From positions 1-64,000 of the forward strand of contig DKFC01000035.1 in the NCBI GenBank assembly GCA_002452745.1: a stretch of 64,000 nucleotides of DNA. The letters run 5' to 3'. Both the position numbers and the translations under genes were made by a program. Below the pieces are notes generated by a model. The model worked only from the letters and a program-made list of their open reading frames with translations, did not search any database and was not told the origin of the DNA. Source of the stretch: Firmicutes bacterium UBA6806 (lineage in GTDB: Bacteria; Bacillota; Clostridia; Peptostreptococcales; Acidaminobacteraceae). Position 1 is the stretch's first letter. Every line of letters begins with the position of its first letter. Shown one piece after another: positions 48,709 to 57,420 of this stretch.

Positions 48709-48725
48709 TTTACATAAAATGTAAA
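48709..48725. promoter_or_regulatory. Inverted repeat upstream of the Tad locus (possible operator)
   Basis: Perfect TTTACAT-AAA-ATGTAAA palindrome, 37 bp before the first Tad gene and after both terminators. A dimeric regulator could bind it; the regulator is unknown. Confidence 0.45.
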
Positions 48726-48761
48726 ATGAAGTATCATATTACCATATTATAGGAGGAAGCA

Positions 48762-49904
48762 GTGGAAAGAGAACTTTGGATATATACCAAAATGCCGGAT
48801 CGAAAACTGGATCGAGAAATTATAAGTGCCTTTCCAGCGGCTCGGATAACGGAAAATGAAAGTGTTGCAATTGAGGTTTCCAAAGAGAAGACAGTGATCG
48901 TTCTCTCGCAAATTGAAATTGAAAAGCAAGTTGGGCTTGTGGATTTAAATACACTTTTCTATATAGGCGTCAGAAGAGAGAGGGAGGCAACTTTTGTATT
49001 TGATTCGATTTTTGAGTTGGGTCAGCAATTAGAGACGCAGAGAGAGAGACAAATTGAAGGTGTTTATCGAACTTATTTAGAGGGACTTGGGAATTTATCA
49101 GATGATGAGGTGCAGTACTTAAAAACGCAGGTGGAATATTTTGATAAATACAGAGATACCAATTCTCAAAAGGTAAAGAGAGACAAAGTAAAGCCTCGAT
49201 TTAGAAAAAACACGCCCGAATATCGGGGCATTATCACTGTCTATAATAAACCAGAGCTTGCAGTTGCAATGGCAGATGCCATGAACTCAGAGTCACTGCT
49301 TTTGATGGAAGGCGATTTGCTCAAACCCTCACTGGATGAATATTTGAAAATCAGCAGGCTTGAGACAGCGGTGGAGAGCCATTTGACTGGGGTTGACAAT
49401 ACGGGGTTTAATATTGCGCTTGATTCACTTAGAAAGCACACAAACCTGGGAAGGGATATCAGCCATATTGTCAAAAAAAGAGGCAAGTACAAGGTGCTTC
49501 TTGGAAATTACAATGCCCTAAACTATGAGCACTATGAACCGGAATTGCTAAAGCAGTTTGTGGAGACCATCAGCAGATATTATGAATGTGTCATCATCAG
49601 TGCAGGAGCTAATATTTATGATTATCTGACACTTTTGAGCTTAAATATCAGCGACGTCAACATCATTTGCACTTCGGACAGTAAGAGCGATGTAAGGTGG
49701 ATTAGACAAATGGTGGAGATGCTCAGGGTAAAACAGTTAATTGAACCCAGCAAGCATCATATTTATAGAATCTCAAATCATAATGGGATGAATCGCTATT
49801 CAAATCGGGTTATGGAGATTCTGTTTGGAAAGTCATTTAGAGGTGGATTGAAGAAGGCAGACGCTAAATCTGCAAATCGAATTATCAAGGAGTTGATGAA
49901 ATGA
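48762..49904 (+). CDS. TadZ/CpaE-like pilus protein lacking a P-loop
   Basis: 380 residues. The middle looks like a ParA/MinD fold (IITVYNKPELAVAMADAMN, then LLMEGDLLKP in the place of the Asp-rich switch), but the usual KGGxGKT loop is not there. The N-terminal 90 residues resemble a receiver-like domain. Position as first gene of a Tad cluster supports the TadZ/CpaE call, which in other bacteria places the pilus at a cell pole. GTG 48762 follows AGGAGG. It overlaps the next gene by 4 bp. Confidence 0.6.
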   Translation: MERELWIYTKMPDRKLDREIISAFPAARITENESVAIEVSKEKTVIVLSQIEIEKQVGLVDLNTLFYIGVRREREATFVFDSIFELGQQLETQRERQIEGVYRTYLEGLGNLSDDEVQYLKTQVEYFDKYRDTNSQKVKRDKVKPRFRKNTPEYRGIITVYNKPELAVAMADAMNSESLLLMEGDLLKPSLDEYLKISRLETAVESHLTGVDNTGFNIALDSLRKHTNLGRDISHIVKKRGKYKVLLGNYNALNYEHYEPELLKQFVETISRYYECVIISAGANIYDYLTLLSLNISDVNIICTSDSKSDVRWIRQMVEMLRVKQLIEPSKHHIYRISNHNGMNRYSNRVMEILFGKSFRGGLKKADAKSANRIIKELMK

Positions 49905-51175
49905 GCGTCGTAAAGACTTTGAATTTAGAGACCAGACCAGAGCAAGAGGGATTTAGAATTCATCATCAGGATTCAGAGATAAATCGCCTCCTCGATGAAA
50001 TCGTCATGAGATTTTCAAGTCTGATTGCAGATGTTGAGGATGGACAAGTGGATTCAGAGGTCTTAAAGGGTGAAATCAGCAAACTAGTGGATGAACAAAA
50101 GGGCATCTTCGACCTTGACTCCATAAAGAGGGTTCTGTTCAATACGATTTACGGCTATGGAGAGCTTCAAGTGTACATAGACGATGCGAGTATTTCAGAC
50201 ATAGATGCGGCCTCATATGATTTTTTTACAGTTAAGAGAAAGGGCATTGTGGAGCAAATTCCCTTTCGATTTGAATCGGAGAAAGCATTTGAGCGGTACT
50301 GCAAACTTCTGATTATACGAAACGGAGGTGTTATCAACGAAATTGATAACCATTGCAGGGTGAGTGATTTAAAGAATCACCTTAGAATTAATGTCTGTAT
50401 CAGCCCTAGGAACACATCGGGGACTTCTCTCACCATAAGAAAGCATCCGAAAGATGCCTACGGTCTTCAAACACTTTTAGATCTTGAAATGCTGGACGAT
50501 GAGTCGTTAAGGGTAATTGGAGAAGTTGTAAAGAAGCGGGGCAATCTCCTTATTTCGGGTAAGGGAGGCGCTGGAAAAACCACATTGCTCAGAGCCATTA
50601 TTGAAGCCTCAGAGGTGGAGGAGAGGATGTTGATTTGCGAATCTGACGTTGAAATTGCCCCTAAGCGAAAAAATTGTATTTCTCAGAGTATAAAAAAGAT
50701 GGTTCTGGGTGGAAGAAGTGTCACTTTAAATGATTTAATCAAGGACGGGTTGACCATGAGCCTTGATACGTATTGTATCGGTGAACTAACAGGTGGTGAG
50801 GCGTGGGAGTTCTTAAAGGCGGGGAACACCGACCATCGAATTCTTGGGACAATTCATGCGAATTCTGCCAGTGAGTCTGTACTGAGAATGATGACGCTGG
50901 TTGAGACTGAAACGAGACTAAGTGAGGCAATTGTCAAACAGATGATTTACGAAAGCGTTCACTATATCGTCTATCTGGCTTCATTTAAAGTGATGGAAAT
51001 TGTGGAACTACGCAGAGAAGGTGGCAAAGAGCTACTTAGAACTTGTTATAGAAGAAAAGAGGTGAACGCCCATGATGATGGCAATCGTTCTGATACTGAA
51101 TTTAGGGTGGATTGGCATGCTGATTCACAGCATCAATCAAGAGACGTTCATGAAACAAGAAGGCGTGTTGGTTGA
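49901..51175 (+). CDS. cpaF: Tad/Flp pilus assembly ATPase
   Basis: 424-residue secretion ATPase of the TadA/CpaF family. It has the pre-ATPase domain with GYGELQVYIDDASISDI, Walker A LLISGKGGAGKTTLLRAI (about 220-237), the Asp box region MSLDTYCIGELTGGEAWEFL and the His box GTIHANSA. The C-terminal 34 residues overlap the next gene by 104 bp and read like an out-of-frame extension. It powers pilus assembly at the cytoplasmic face. Confidence 0.9.
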   Translation: MSVVKTLNLETRPEQEGFRIHHQDSEINRLLDEIVMRFSSLIADVEDGQVDSEVLKGEISKLVDEQKGIFDLDSIKRVLFNTIYGYGELQVYIDDASISDIDAASYDFFTVKRKGIVEQIPFRFESEKAFERYCKLLIIRNGGVINEIDNHCRVSDLKNHLRINVCISPRNTSGTSLTIRKHPKDAYGLQTLLDLEMLDDESLRVIGEVVKKRGNLLISGKGGAGKTTLLRAIIEASEVEERMLICESDVEIAPKRKNCISQSIKKMVLGGRSVTLNDLIKDGLTMSLDTYCIGELTGGEAWEFLKAGNTDHRILGTIHANSASESVLRMMTLVETETRLSEAIVKQMIYESVHYIVYLASFKVMEIVELRREGGKELLRTCYRRKEVNAHDDGNRSDTEFRVDWHADSQHQSRDVHETRRRVG

Positions 51176-51953
51176 AACACTTCACTCATTTAAGCCAAAA
51201 GCCTCTTCGTTTATGAACCGGTATCAGATGGCTGTAAAATCCCTTCCAGAGCAAATTGCACCTGTCTATGTGCAATTGTCATTGGCATATGAAATGGTCA
51301 CGGCAACTGTGATTTTATTCTCGCCAATAGGCATGGTGACCAAAGCAATCCTCTGTGGTGCGAATCTCTTGGTGCCATATCTCGTCTTGGAGTTTAAATT
51401 GCTCCAAATAGAATATGGCATTGATGGTGAAATTCTGACTTTTTTACAGTATGTAAATGCATCGCTTCAACAGTCAGAAGACTTGATTAAGGCGCTCAAA
51501 TATGCTGAGCGCATGACAAAAAACACCTATCTCAGAAATTTGCTCAGGCTGTTTAACAAGTCCATTCAGGCAGGGCTTGATGAGCGGTTGGCGTTTCAAC
51601 AATTTTATAGACTTTCAGGTCATGATTATATGAGATATGTGGTTTTGAACTTTGAACAAGTCTATTTTCGAAGGGGAAACCTATTGAAACTCGTGAGTGG
51701 GCTTGAACAAGAGTACACTGCAATTCAAGTGGAAATCAACAAGCGGAAGATAGAACTCAAGCAGGACCGTGCTATTGCCATGATTAGTTTGGGGATTGTC
51801 GTTTTGACGGCGCGAAAAGTGATGACTGACAATGATTATATCCTGTCATTTTATTTGACTTCTGGCGCGGGGAAAACGCTTGTCGCCATGATGGTACTGA
51901 TCTTTATTCTAGGCATCATCATTGTGATTCGAGCGACACAGATTAAGTATTGA
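51072..51953 (+). CDS. tadB: Tad pilus membrane platform protein TadB
   Basis: 293 residues. N-terminal membrane segment, two central hydrophobic helices (about 75-105), then a cytoplasmic helical domain of the T2SSF type (FLQYVNASLQQSEDLIKALK, SIQAGLDERLAFQQFY) and two C-terminal membrane segments. It forms the inner-membrane platform with TadC. It starts at ATG 51072 with AGAGGTGA upstream, inside the cpaF reading frame. Confidence 0.82.
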   Translation: MMMAIVLILNLGWIGMLIHSINQETFMKQEGVLVETLHSFKPKASSFMNRYQMAVKSLPEQIAPVYVQLSLAYEMVTATVILFSPIGMVTKAILCGANLLVPYLVLEFKLLQIEYGIDGEILTFLQYVNASLQQSEDLIKALKYAERMTKNTYLRNLLRLFNKSIQAGLDERLAFQQFYRLSGHDYMRYVVLNFEQVYFRRGNLLKLVSGLEQEYTAIQVEINKRKIELKQDRAIAMISLGIVVLTARKVMTDNDYILSFYLTSGAGKTLVAMMVLIFILGIIIVIRATQIKY

Positions 51954-51963
51954 GGAGGCGATT

Positions 51964-52662
51964 ATGTACTGGGGACTGGGCCTTATAAATGCTGTGGCAG
52001 TTACCGGAGTGGCTATTTTATACAGTGAGCGTCAGAAACTGGCGGCACTTGGACATTCATATATGGATATCAAGTTATCTAGGCGCATGATGTTTGGAAT
52101 TGGACTTGCGGTTATAGCCATTGCGTTTCCAAACCTCATATGGGCAATTTTGATGATACTGGTGAGTTTGGTCATCCTGAAGTCGAGTCAAAAACAGAGG
52201 GAGCGCTACTATACTACACAGAGCTTTTATAAGATTTATAAGTATTTTCAAATACAAATTGAAACTGGGGCGAGACCAGAAGAAATTTTGAAATCCCTTT
52301 TCAGAATTGTGGAGTACCCCAAGTTTAAAGAGAAGCTTTTTCATTTTTCAGCCATTATTTCACAGAGCCACGATGTACAGCAAGGACTTGATTACTTAAA
52401 AAGTCAGATAACAGATGCTGAGGGCAAAATCTTTATCAGCATCACTGAAAACATCGTTTCAGCGGGTGGAAAACAGGAGACGTTTTCAAGGCTCAATTAC
52501 TTGATGTTTCAAAAGTATCTATCCAATATTCGAGAAGATACAAAGCGCATTAAGCGCAAGTATTTGTATGCGGTGATTTTATTCACAACAATGGTGACAA
52601 TGATGCTTCTCATCCCATTGATTAACGAGATGATGGTGTCAACAAAGATGATATTTAATTAA
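51964..52662 (+). CDS. tadC: Tad pilus membrane platform protein TadC
   Basis: 232 residues with N-terminal and central membrane segments, the helical T2SSF-like block (IYKYFQIQIETGARPEEILK, SQITDAEGKIFISI) and a C-terminal membrane helix (LYAVILFTTMVTMMLLIPL). It is shorter than many TadC proteins. It pairs with TadB. GAGGAGG precedes ATG, 10 bp after tadB. Confidence 0.75.
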   Translation: MYWGLGLINAVAVTGVAILYSERQKLAALGHSYMDIKLSRRMMFGIGLAVIAIAFPNLIWAILMILVSLVILKSSQKQRERYYTTQSFYKIYKYFQIQIETGARPEEILKSLFRIVEYPKFKEKLFHFSAIISQSHDVQQGLDYLKSQITDAEGKIFISITENIVSAGGKQETFSRLNYLMFQKYLSNIREDTKRIKRKYLYAVILFTTMVTMMLLIPLINEMMVSTKMIFN

Positions 52663-52684
52663 TGAATTTAAGTTGGAGGTAGAT

Positions 52685-52957
52685 ATGAAAAAAGCAATGA
52701 GGAAAGTGAATGACGATATCAATGTCCTAATCGTCAAAAGCTCAATAAGAGCAAGAATTATTTTGAAGAAAAGTCTTGTTATAAGGGATGAGAGAGGCGA
52801 GTTTGGAATTGGTTCAATTATCAGTGTTGCAATTGGTCTAATCGTTGGAGCTTTTGTATTGATTCCAGGGGCTCGGGTTTTTGCAACAACAGTGCTGGAT
52901 GACATGAAATCATGGTGGGGAACGAACATTAAGAGCACATTGTTCCCAATTAACTGA
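52685..52957 (+). CDS. Candidate Flp-type pilin
   Basis: 90 residues from ATG 52685, behind TTGGAGG. An N-terminal basic stretch ends in DERGEFGIG (residues 35-43), then a single hydrophobic helix (about 43-66) and a short tail. This layout, leader then helix, fits a small pilin. The RGEFGIG motif resembles KGMSGLG in a later gene of the locus. It lacks a standard Flp G/EY site, so the call relies mainly on position. Confidence 0.6.
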   Translation: MKKAMRKVNDDINVLIVKSSIRARIILKKSLVIRDERGEFGIGSIISVAIGLIVGAFVLIPGARVFATTVLDDMKSWWGTNIKSTLFPIN

Positions 52958-52959
52958 GT

Positions 52960-53346
52960 ATGGGCATAGATCAAGTATTGGTATTTTGCATTATTTTGGT
53001 AATTGGACTGTTTTTTTTCGTCACAATGACAGATTACATGATACCAGTCTATTTAAAACTTGAATTTGACAGTATTTGCAGAGATTACGTTCTTTTAATA
53101 GAGGCGCAGAATGGGCTAGATGAAAATCAAAAAAATGCTTTAAAGCAAGAACTCACTGACATGGACATCAGCATTTCCTCTATCACATGTTCCTCTCCGG
53201 GAACGATAAAAAAGGGGGATTGGATTGTGTTTTCTGTGGAAGGGGAATTTAGTCGGTCTATGATTAAAACGCTGTTCAGCCGAGAGGAGGAAACGTATGC
53301 TTTCCGGTTCAAACAAAACGTCGTTTCTTCGAAAGTTACGAACTGA
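52960..53346 (+). CDS. Small TadE-like pseudopilin-type protein
   Basis: 128 residues: an N-terminal membrane helix (about 6-26) directly at the start, then a small folded exported domain with one Cys. It may be a DUF4320/TadE-type minor pilin. The start ATG 52960 comes two bases after the previous stop. It overlaps the next gene by 50 bp. The function is inferred from position. Confidence 0.55.
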   Translation: MGIDQVLVFCIILVIGLFFFVTMTDYMIPVYLKLEFDSICRDYVLLIEAQNGLDENQKNALKQELTDMDISISSITCSSPGTIKKGDWIVFSVEGEFSRSMIKTLFSREEETYAFRFKQNVVSSKVTN

Positions 53347-53752
53347 AAATAAAGGGATGTCGGGCCTTGGAATTCTTATTTTCTTCATGACGCTCATGAT
53401 ATTAATCATCATTCCACTGACGGTGGGATCGCTTGAATACCAGTTGTTTGAAACTGAAAAAAATCAGATTAAAATCGCTGCTGAAAACGCAGTGTTCAGC
53501 ACTCTTGAGACAGTTGATCCAGAGATGCTTGGCAAGGGAACTGCAGAGCCCGACCTCAGTGAATTTGTCTCTGCAATCGAATCCAATTTGGCATTTCAAA
53601 ATTGCGGCGTAGTACCAGATAATCTAGATGTTGAAGTGGTAAACGGTGCATATATTGTGGTCACTTTTGACTATATTCACAGGATTAAGAGCATTCAGTT
53701 TGACAAGAAGATGTCCGTATTTTTGACGTATGATATTCCAAAGGACACTTAA
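53297..53752 (+). CDS. Small TadE/TadG-like pseudopilin-type protein
   Basis: 151 residues. A short N-terminal segment ends in ENKGMSGLG, followed by one membrane helix (about 24-46) and an exported domain of about 100 residues. The pattern resembles prepilin-like minor pilins. It starts inside the preceding gene with GAGGAGG upstream. No prepilin peptidase is encoded in the window. Confidence 0.55.
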   Translation: MLSGSNKTSFLRKLRTENKGMSGLGILIFFMTLMILIIIPLTVGSLEYQLFETEKNQIKIAAENAVFSTLETVDPEMLGKGTAEPDLSEFVSAIESNLAFQNCGVVPDNLDVEVVNGAYIVVTFDYIHRIKSIQFDKKMSVFLTYDIPKDT

Positions 53753-53784
53753 TCATTTAAAACGGTATTATTAAGGGGCAAGAG

Positions 53785-54411
53785 ATGAAGAAAGTCATTT
53801 TTGTAGGGATTGTGATTCTGCTAAGTGTTGCAGTTACATTTTATCAAATACAGATTATCAGAAGAGAAACACTGCAAACTTTCACAGAAGTGGTTGTGTT
53901 GAGTCATAATATGGAAGCTGGAGAGCTGGTTCAAGAAAAGGACTTGGAGATGGGCCGGATTAGCAGTACTTGGTATTCTGGCGACTACTGCACTTCGAAA
54001 TCGCAAGTGGTTGGCAAAACGCTGGTAACGGATTATGGAAAGTTTGGAATTTTGTCAAATAAGCTTTTGACAGAGACTGTTGGTGAGAAGCAATTGACGA
54101 ATCCCGAAAATGCCATAACAACGCTGAAATTTTTACCTGAGGAAGCGCTCTGTTGGAATCTCAGTAAAGGGGATATTGTAAGGGTTTATCATATAGACCC
54201 CCTATTTGAAGCGATAGATATGGGACAAGTAACGGTAAAAGCCGTCTATGATAACAACTTGAAAGATGATGGGATGCCAATTTACTTGCTGGTGGAATCT
54301 GAAAGAGATGTCATCAGGGAAATCGTGAGACTGCGTGAGGCAGGAAGGTTTGAAGTTATCCTTGAAAACCCTGACATTGCGGTTCAAGAGAAAGCGGTTC
54401 TTGGCAAGTAA
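53785..54411 (+). CDS. cpaB: CpaB-like pilus assembly protein with SAF domain
   Basis: 208 residues with an N-terminal membrane helix (about 5-21), then an SAF-type domain (EVVVLSHNMEAGELVQEKDL, VVGKTLVTDYGKFGILSNKL). This order and the helix match CpaB/RcpC proteins, which sit at the outer face of the Tad machine. It ends the pilus cluster; no secretin gene is present, as expected for a cell without an outer membrane. Confidence 0.75.
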   Translation: MKKVIFVGIVILLSVAVTFYQIQIIRRETLQTFTEVVVLSHNMEAGELVQEKDLEMGRISSTWYSGDYCTSKSQVVGKTLVTDYGKFGILSNKLLTETVGEKQLTNPENAITTLKFLPEEALCWNLSKGDIVRVYHIDPLFEAIDMGQVTVKAVYDNNLKDDGMPIYLLVESERDVIREIVRLREAGRFEVILENPDIAVQEKAVLGK

Positions 54412-54519
54412 GGGGAGCCCTATTTTAAGAGCGATTCTGTTTTTTTGTGAATTATATTGACCAAAGTTTGATATAATAGAAAAAAATAGAATTGTTTGGA
54501 GTAAAGTAGGTGACTGGAA

Positions 54520-56130
54520 ATGGACATGGAATACAGCAGGCTCTCTCGGGAAACACTTATTCATGAAATTAGACAGCTAAATCAACAAGTTGAAAAGCTG
54601 AAAATAGAAAAAGTAGGACAAGAGCTCAATATTGGAAGTCAGCTTGATTCCATAGAATTTCCAGTGTTTATTATCAAACTGGACTATAGCGTCTCTTGGG
54701 CAAATGCATATAGTGTGAAGCAATACAGGGAAGTTCTCGGGAGAAAGTGCTATCAAGTCTTTTATGGATTTGACGACATTTGTCCGGGTTGTCCCATGCA
54801 GGAAGTTCTCGATTATAAGACTCGATTTGAGACTGTTGTATCACCTGAGCCTGATTCTGAAAGGGTGGAGAAGCAAGTTTGGAGAAATCAGCTTTTCCCA
54901 CTGATGACGCATGGAAAAGTCACGAGCATCTTAGAGTTTCAGGAAAATGTAAAGATGCGGGAGCAGTATGACGAGAACTATAAAGACATCATTCAAAACT
55001 TAAAGCATGAGAGCAGTGAGCTGAAGAAGAAAGTTCATCGAACCAATGAGTTTATTGATTATTTTATCCGTGAAATGAGAACGCCGATTCGTTCACTTCG
55101 AGGTTTTTTTGATTTGTTTGATCAGAGTTTTCTCACGGATATTCAGAGAGAATATTTAAGGGTCATCCGATACAATTCCGATTTAATATTTGAAATTTTA
55201 AACCGTCTTTTGCTGTATTCCAGATATGATGAAGGCAATTTTAAAATCGTAAAAACAGAGTTTAATTTCAGGCAGACGGTCAACGCAGTTGTGGATTCCT
55301 TCAAGATTTTATATCGAAGTGAGAAGCAAAATCGAATTCGGCTGGAATATTCCCCGACCATCCCGGATATACTCGTGGGAGATGCGGTCAAATTTCAACT
55401 GATTTTGTCGTATTTACTGGAGACCTCCAATTACCTTTGCCATGATGATGAAATCATATTGAGCATATCAGAAGTCACTGAGAATCGAGAAAAGATACAC
55501 CTTAAGATAACCATTATAGATACAAGTGAGGGCAATCTCGGCAAGCTGATGGATTTAAGCGATTTTGACATAACCACGCGTTCAAATTTCAACAAAATTG
55601 AAGATTACGCAATTGCACTGGGTCTCCACCTTGCTAAAGAAGTGGTGCAGTCAACAGGGGGAATGATTGAAATTTCAAGCATCAAAGATAAGGGAATCAA
55701 TTCCATCTTGTTCATGACTTTTGAAAAAATCAGTGTGAAATCCAAATTGCCAGAGAGTCCTGAATTACCAGATAAACAAAGAATATTGGTGGTGGATGCC
55801 GAAAAACCTCAGATTCCAATGGATTACTTTGAACGCTACGATATTTACTTTGCCAAGAGTGGGAATCAGGCCATAGAGCTGTTTTTTGAAATCAAGCCCC
55901 ATTTGGCAATTATTGACGTCATGATAGAAAATTGTGATGGCTTTAGTGTTCTCGATGAGATTGAGAGGCGAAAGAACTATAATGTGCCCGTAATTGCCAT
56001 TTCCAATAAGCTCATAGACAATGAGGCGGAGTTTATGAAGGATTATGGGTTTGACGATTACTATGCAAAGCCCATGACAGAGGATATTTTGGAGAACATC
56101 ATCGCCAATTATCTAAGGGAAGCCCCCTAG
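54520..56130 (+). CDS. Hybrid histidine-kinase-like protein with altered H-box and an intact receiver
   Basis: 536 residues, soluble. An N-terminal coiled coil, a PAS domain (about 45-145) with CPGCPM (residues 88-93), a DHp-like helix pair and an ATPase-like region are followed by a C-terminal receiver. The H-box reads IREMRTP: Arg184 stands where the phosphoacceptor His should be. The N box (SYLLETSNYL) lacks its Asn and the G1 box is weak. The receiver keeps Asp466 and Lys517. So it may act as a phosphorylation target or scaffold. It follows the pilus locus by 108 bp. Confidence 0.75.
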   Translation: MDMEYSRLSRETLIHEIRQLNQQVEKLKIEKVGQELNIGSQLDSIEFPVFIIKLDYSVSWANAYSVKQYREVLGRKCYQVFYGFDDICPGCPMQEVLDYKTRFETVVSPEPDSERVEKQVWRNQLFPLMTHGKVTSILEFQENVKMREQYDENYKDIIQNLKHESSELKKKVHRTNEFIDYFIREMRTPIRSLRGFFDLFDQSFLTDIQREYLRVIRYNSDLIFEILNRLLLYSRYDEGNFKIVKTEFNFRQTVNAVVDSFKILYRSEKQNRIRLEYSPTIPDILVGDAVKFQLILSYLLETSNYLCHDDEIILSISEVTENREKIHLKITIIDTSEGNLGKLMDLSDFDITTRSNFNKIEDYAIALGLHLAKEVVQSTGGMIEISSIKDKGINSILFMTFEKISVKSKLPESPELPDKQRILVVDAEKPQIPMDYFERYDIYFAKSGNQAIELFFEIKPHLAIIDVMIENCDGFSVLDEIERRKNYNVPVIAISNKLIDNEAEFMKDYGFDDYYAKPMTEDILENIIANYLREAP

Positions 56131-56135
56131 ATTGT

Positions 56136-56160
56136 AAAGAGACATTTGTCTCTTTTTTTA
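56136..56160 (+). terminator. Terminator after the hybrid kinase-like gene
   Basis: AAAGAGAC / GTCTCTTT stem with an ATTT loop, followed by T residues. Confidence 0.8.
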
Positions 56161-56232
56161 TGTTATAATATTGTGTAGAAAAGCGCCTCTACGAGTTTAA
56201 TGTGACGGTGAGGCATAGAATGGAGACTAATA

Positions 56233-57378
56233 ATGAAATTTAAAATGATAGCCACAGCGGTGTTTGGAATGGAAGCCATTGTCGGCAAGGAACTTGAACA
56301 ATTGGGATTTGAAAATATAGCAGTTGAAAACGGACGGGTTTTATTTGACGCAGATGAAAGAGGGATTGCCAGAGCGAATCTATGGGTGAGAAGCGCTGAG
56401 CGTATCTTTATACGTGTTGGTGAGTTTAAGGCCACTACTTTTGAATCGCTCTTTGACCAAATACACAAGATTTCGTGGGAAAACTACATTCCAAAAGACG
56501 GTTGTTTTCCAGTGAATGCGAAGTCCGTAAAATCCAAACTTTTCAGTCTTTCGGACATACAGAGCATTACTAAAAAGTCGATTGTCAAAAGGCTGAGCAA
56601 AGTATATCAGACACAGTGGTTTGAGGAAACAGGCGAAACCTACAGCATTTTGGTAGGAATTTTAAATGATACGGTAACTGTGAGCATTGATACATCAGGA
56701 GCAGGTCTTCATAAGAGAGGCTACAGAGAAAAGGGAAACGATGCCCCAATGAAGGAAACACTGGCGGCAGGCTTAATATTGATAAGCAGATGGCAGCCTA
56801 AGATTCCACTTATAGATCCGTTTTGCGGTTCGGGAACGATTATCATAGAAGCTGCAATGATGGCTAAGAATATTGCACCTGGATTAAATCGAAAATTTGA
56901 CAGTGAAAAGTGGCGACTTATTCCGGAAACAATCTGGAAAGAAGAGCGAAAGAACTGTTATGAAGCGATAAAACACGATGTGGACGTGGTGCTCCACGGA
57001 TATGACATAGATCCGCGGTCAATTAAGACGGCAATGGCCAATGCTGAATTGGCGGGTGTTGACGATATCGTCCATTTTCAGGTGAGAGATGTAAAGGAAT
57101 TTAGCACACGTTATCAGTATGGCTATATTATATCCAATCCACCCTATGGTGAGCGCTTAAATGAACTGGAAGAGGTAAAGCAGCTCTATAAAGTTCTTGG
57201 CAATATTCTAAGACCGTATAAGACTTGGTCTAAGTATATCATCACCTCTTATGAAGCCTTTGAGAAGATATATGGTGAGAAGGCCACAAAGAATCGAAAA
57301 CTTTACAATGGGAGAATAAAGACTTACTTCTATCAATATTATGGTGAAAAACCACCTAGACCGAAGAAGATCGTTTAA
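56233..57378 (+). CDS. THUMP-domain RNA methyltransferase, RlmL-like
   Basis: 381 residues. N-terminal ferredoxin-like and THUMP domains (IATAVFGMEAIVGKELEQLG and RIFIRVGEFKATTFESLFDQ) and a C-terminal SAM methyltransferase with PLIDPFCGSGTIIIEAAM and the catalytic NPPYGERL. The family methylates guanosine N2 in 23S rRNA (RlmL/K) or tRNA. This is the short single-methyltransferase form found in Firmicutes. Confidence 0.9.
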   Translation: MKFKMIATAVFGMEAIVGKELEQLGFENIAVENGRVLFDADERGIARANLWVRSAERIFIRVGEFKATTFESLFDQIHKISWENYIPKDGCFPVNAKSVKSKLFSLSDIQSITKKSIVKRLSKVYQTQWFEETGETYSILVGILNDTVTVSIDTSGAGLHKRGYREKGNDAPMKETLAAGLILISRWQPKIPLIDPFCGSGTIIIEAAMMAKNIAPGLNRKFDSEKWRLIPETIWKEERKNCYEAIKHDVDVVLHGYDIDPRSIKTAMANAELAGVDDIVHFQVRDVKEFSTRYQYGYIISNPPYGERLNELEEVKQLYKVLGNILRPYKTWSKYIITSYEAFEKIYGEKATKNRKLYNGRIKTYFYQYYGEKPPRPKKIV

Positions 57379-57420
57379 AAGGACACCTCTGTAGAATACG
57401 AAAGTTGGGACTTTAAAGGG

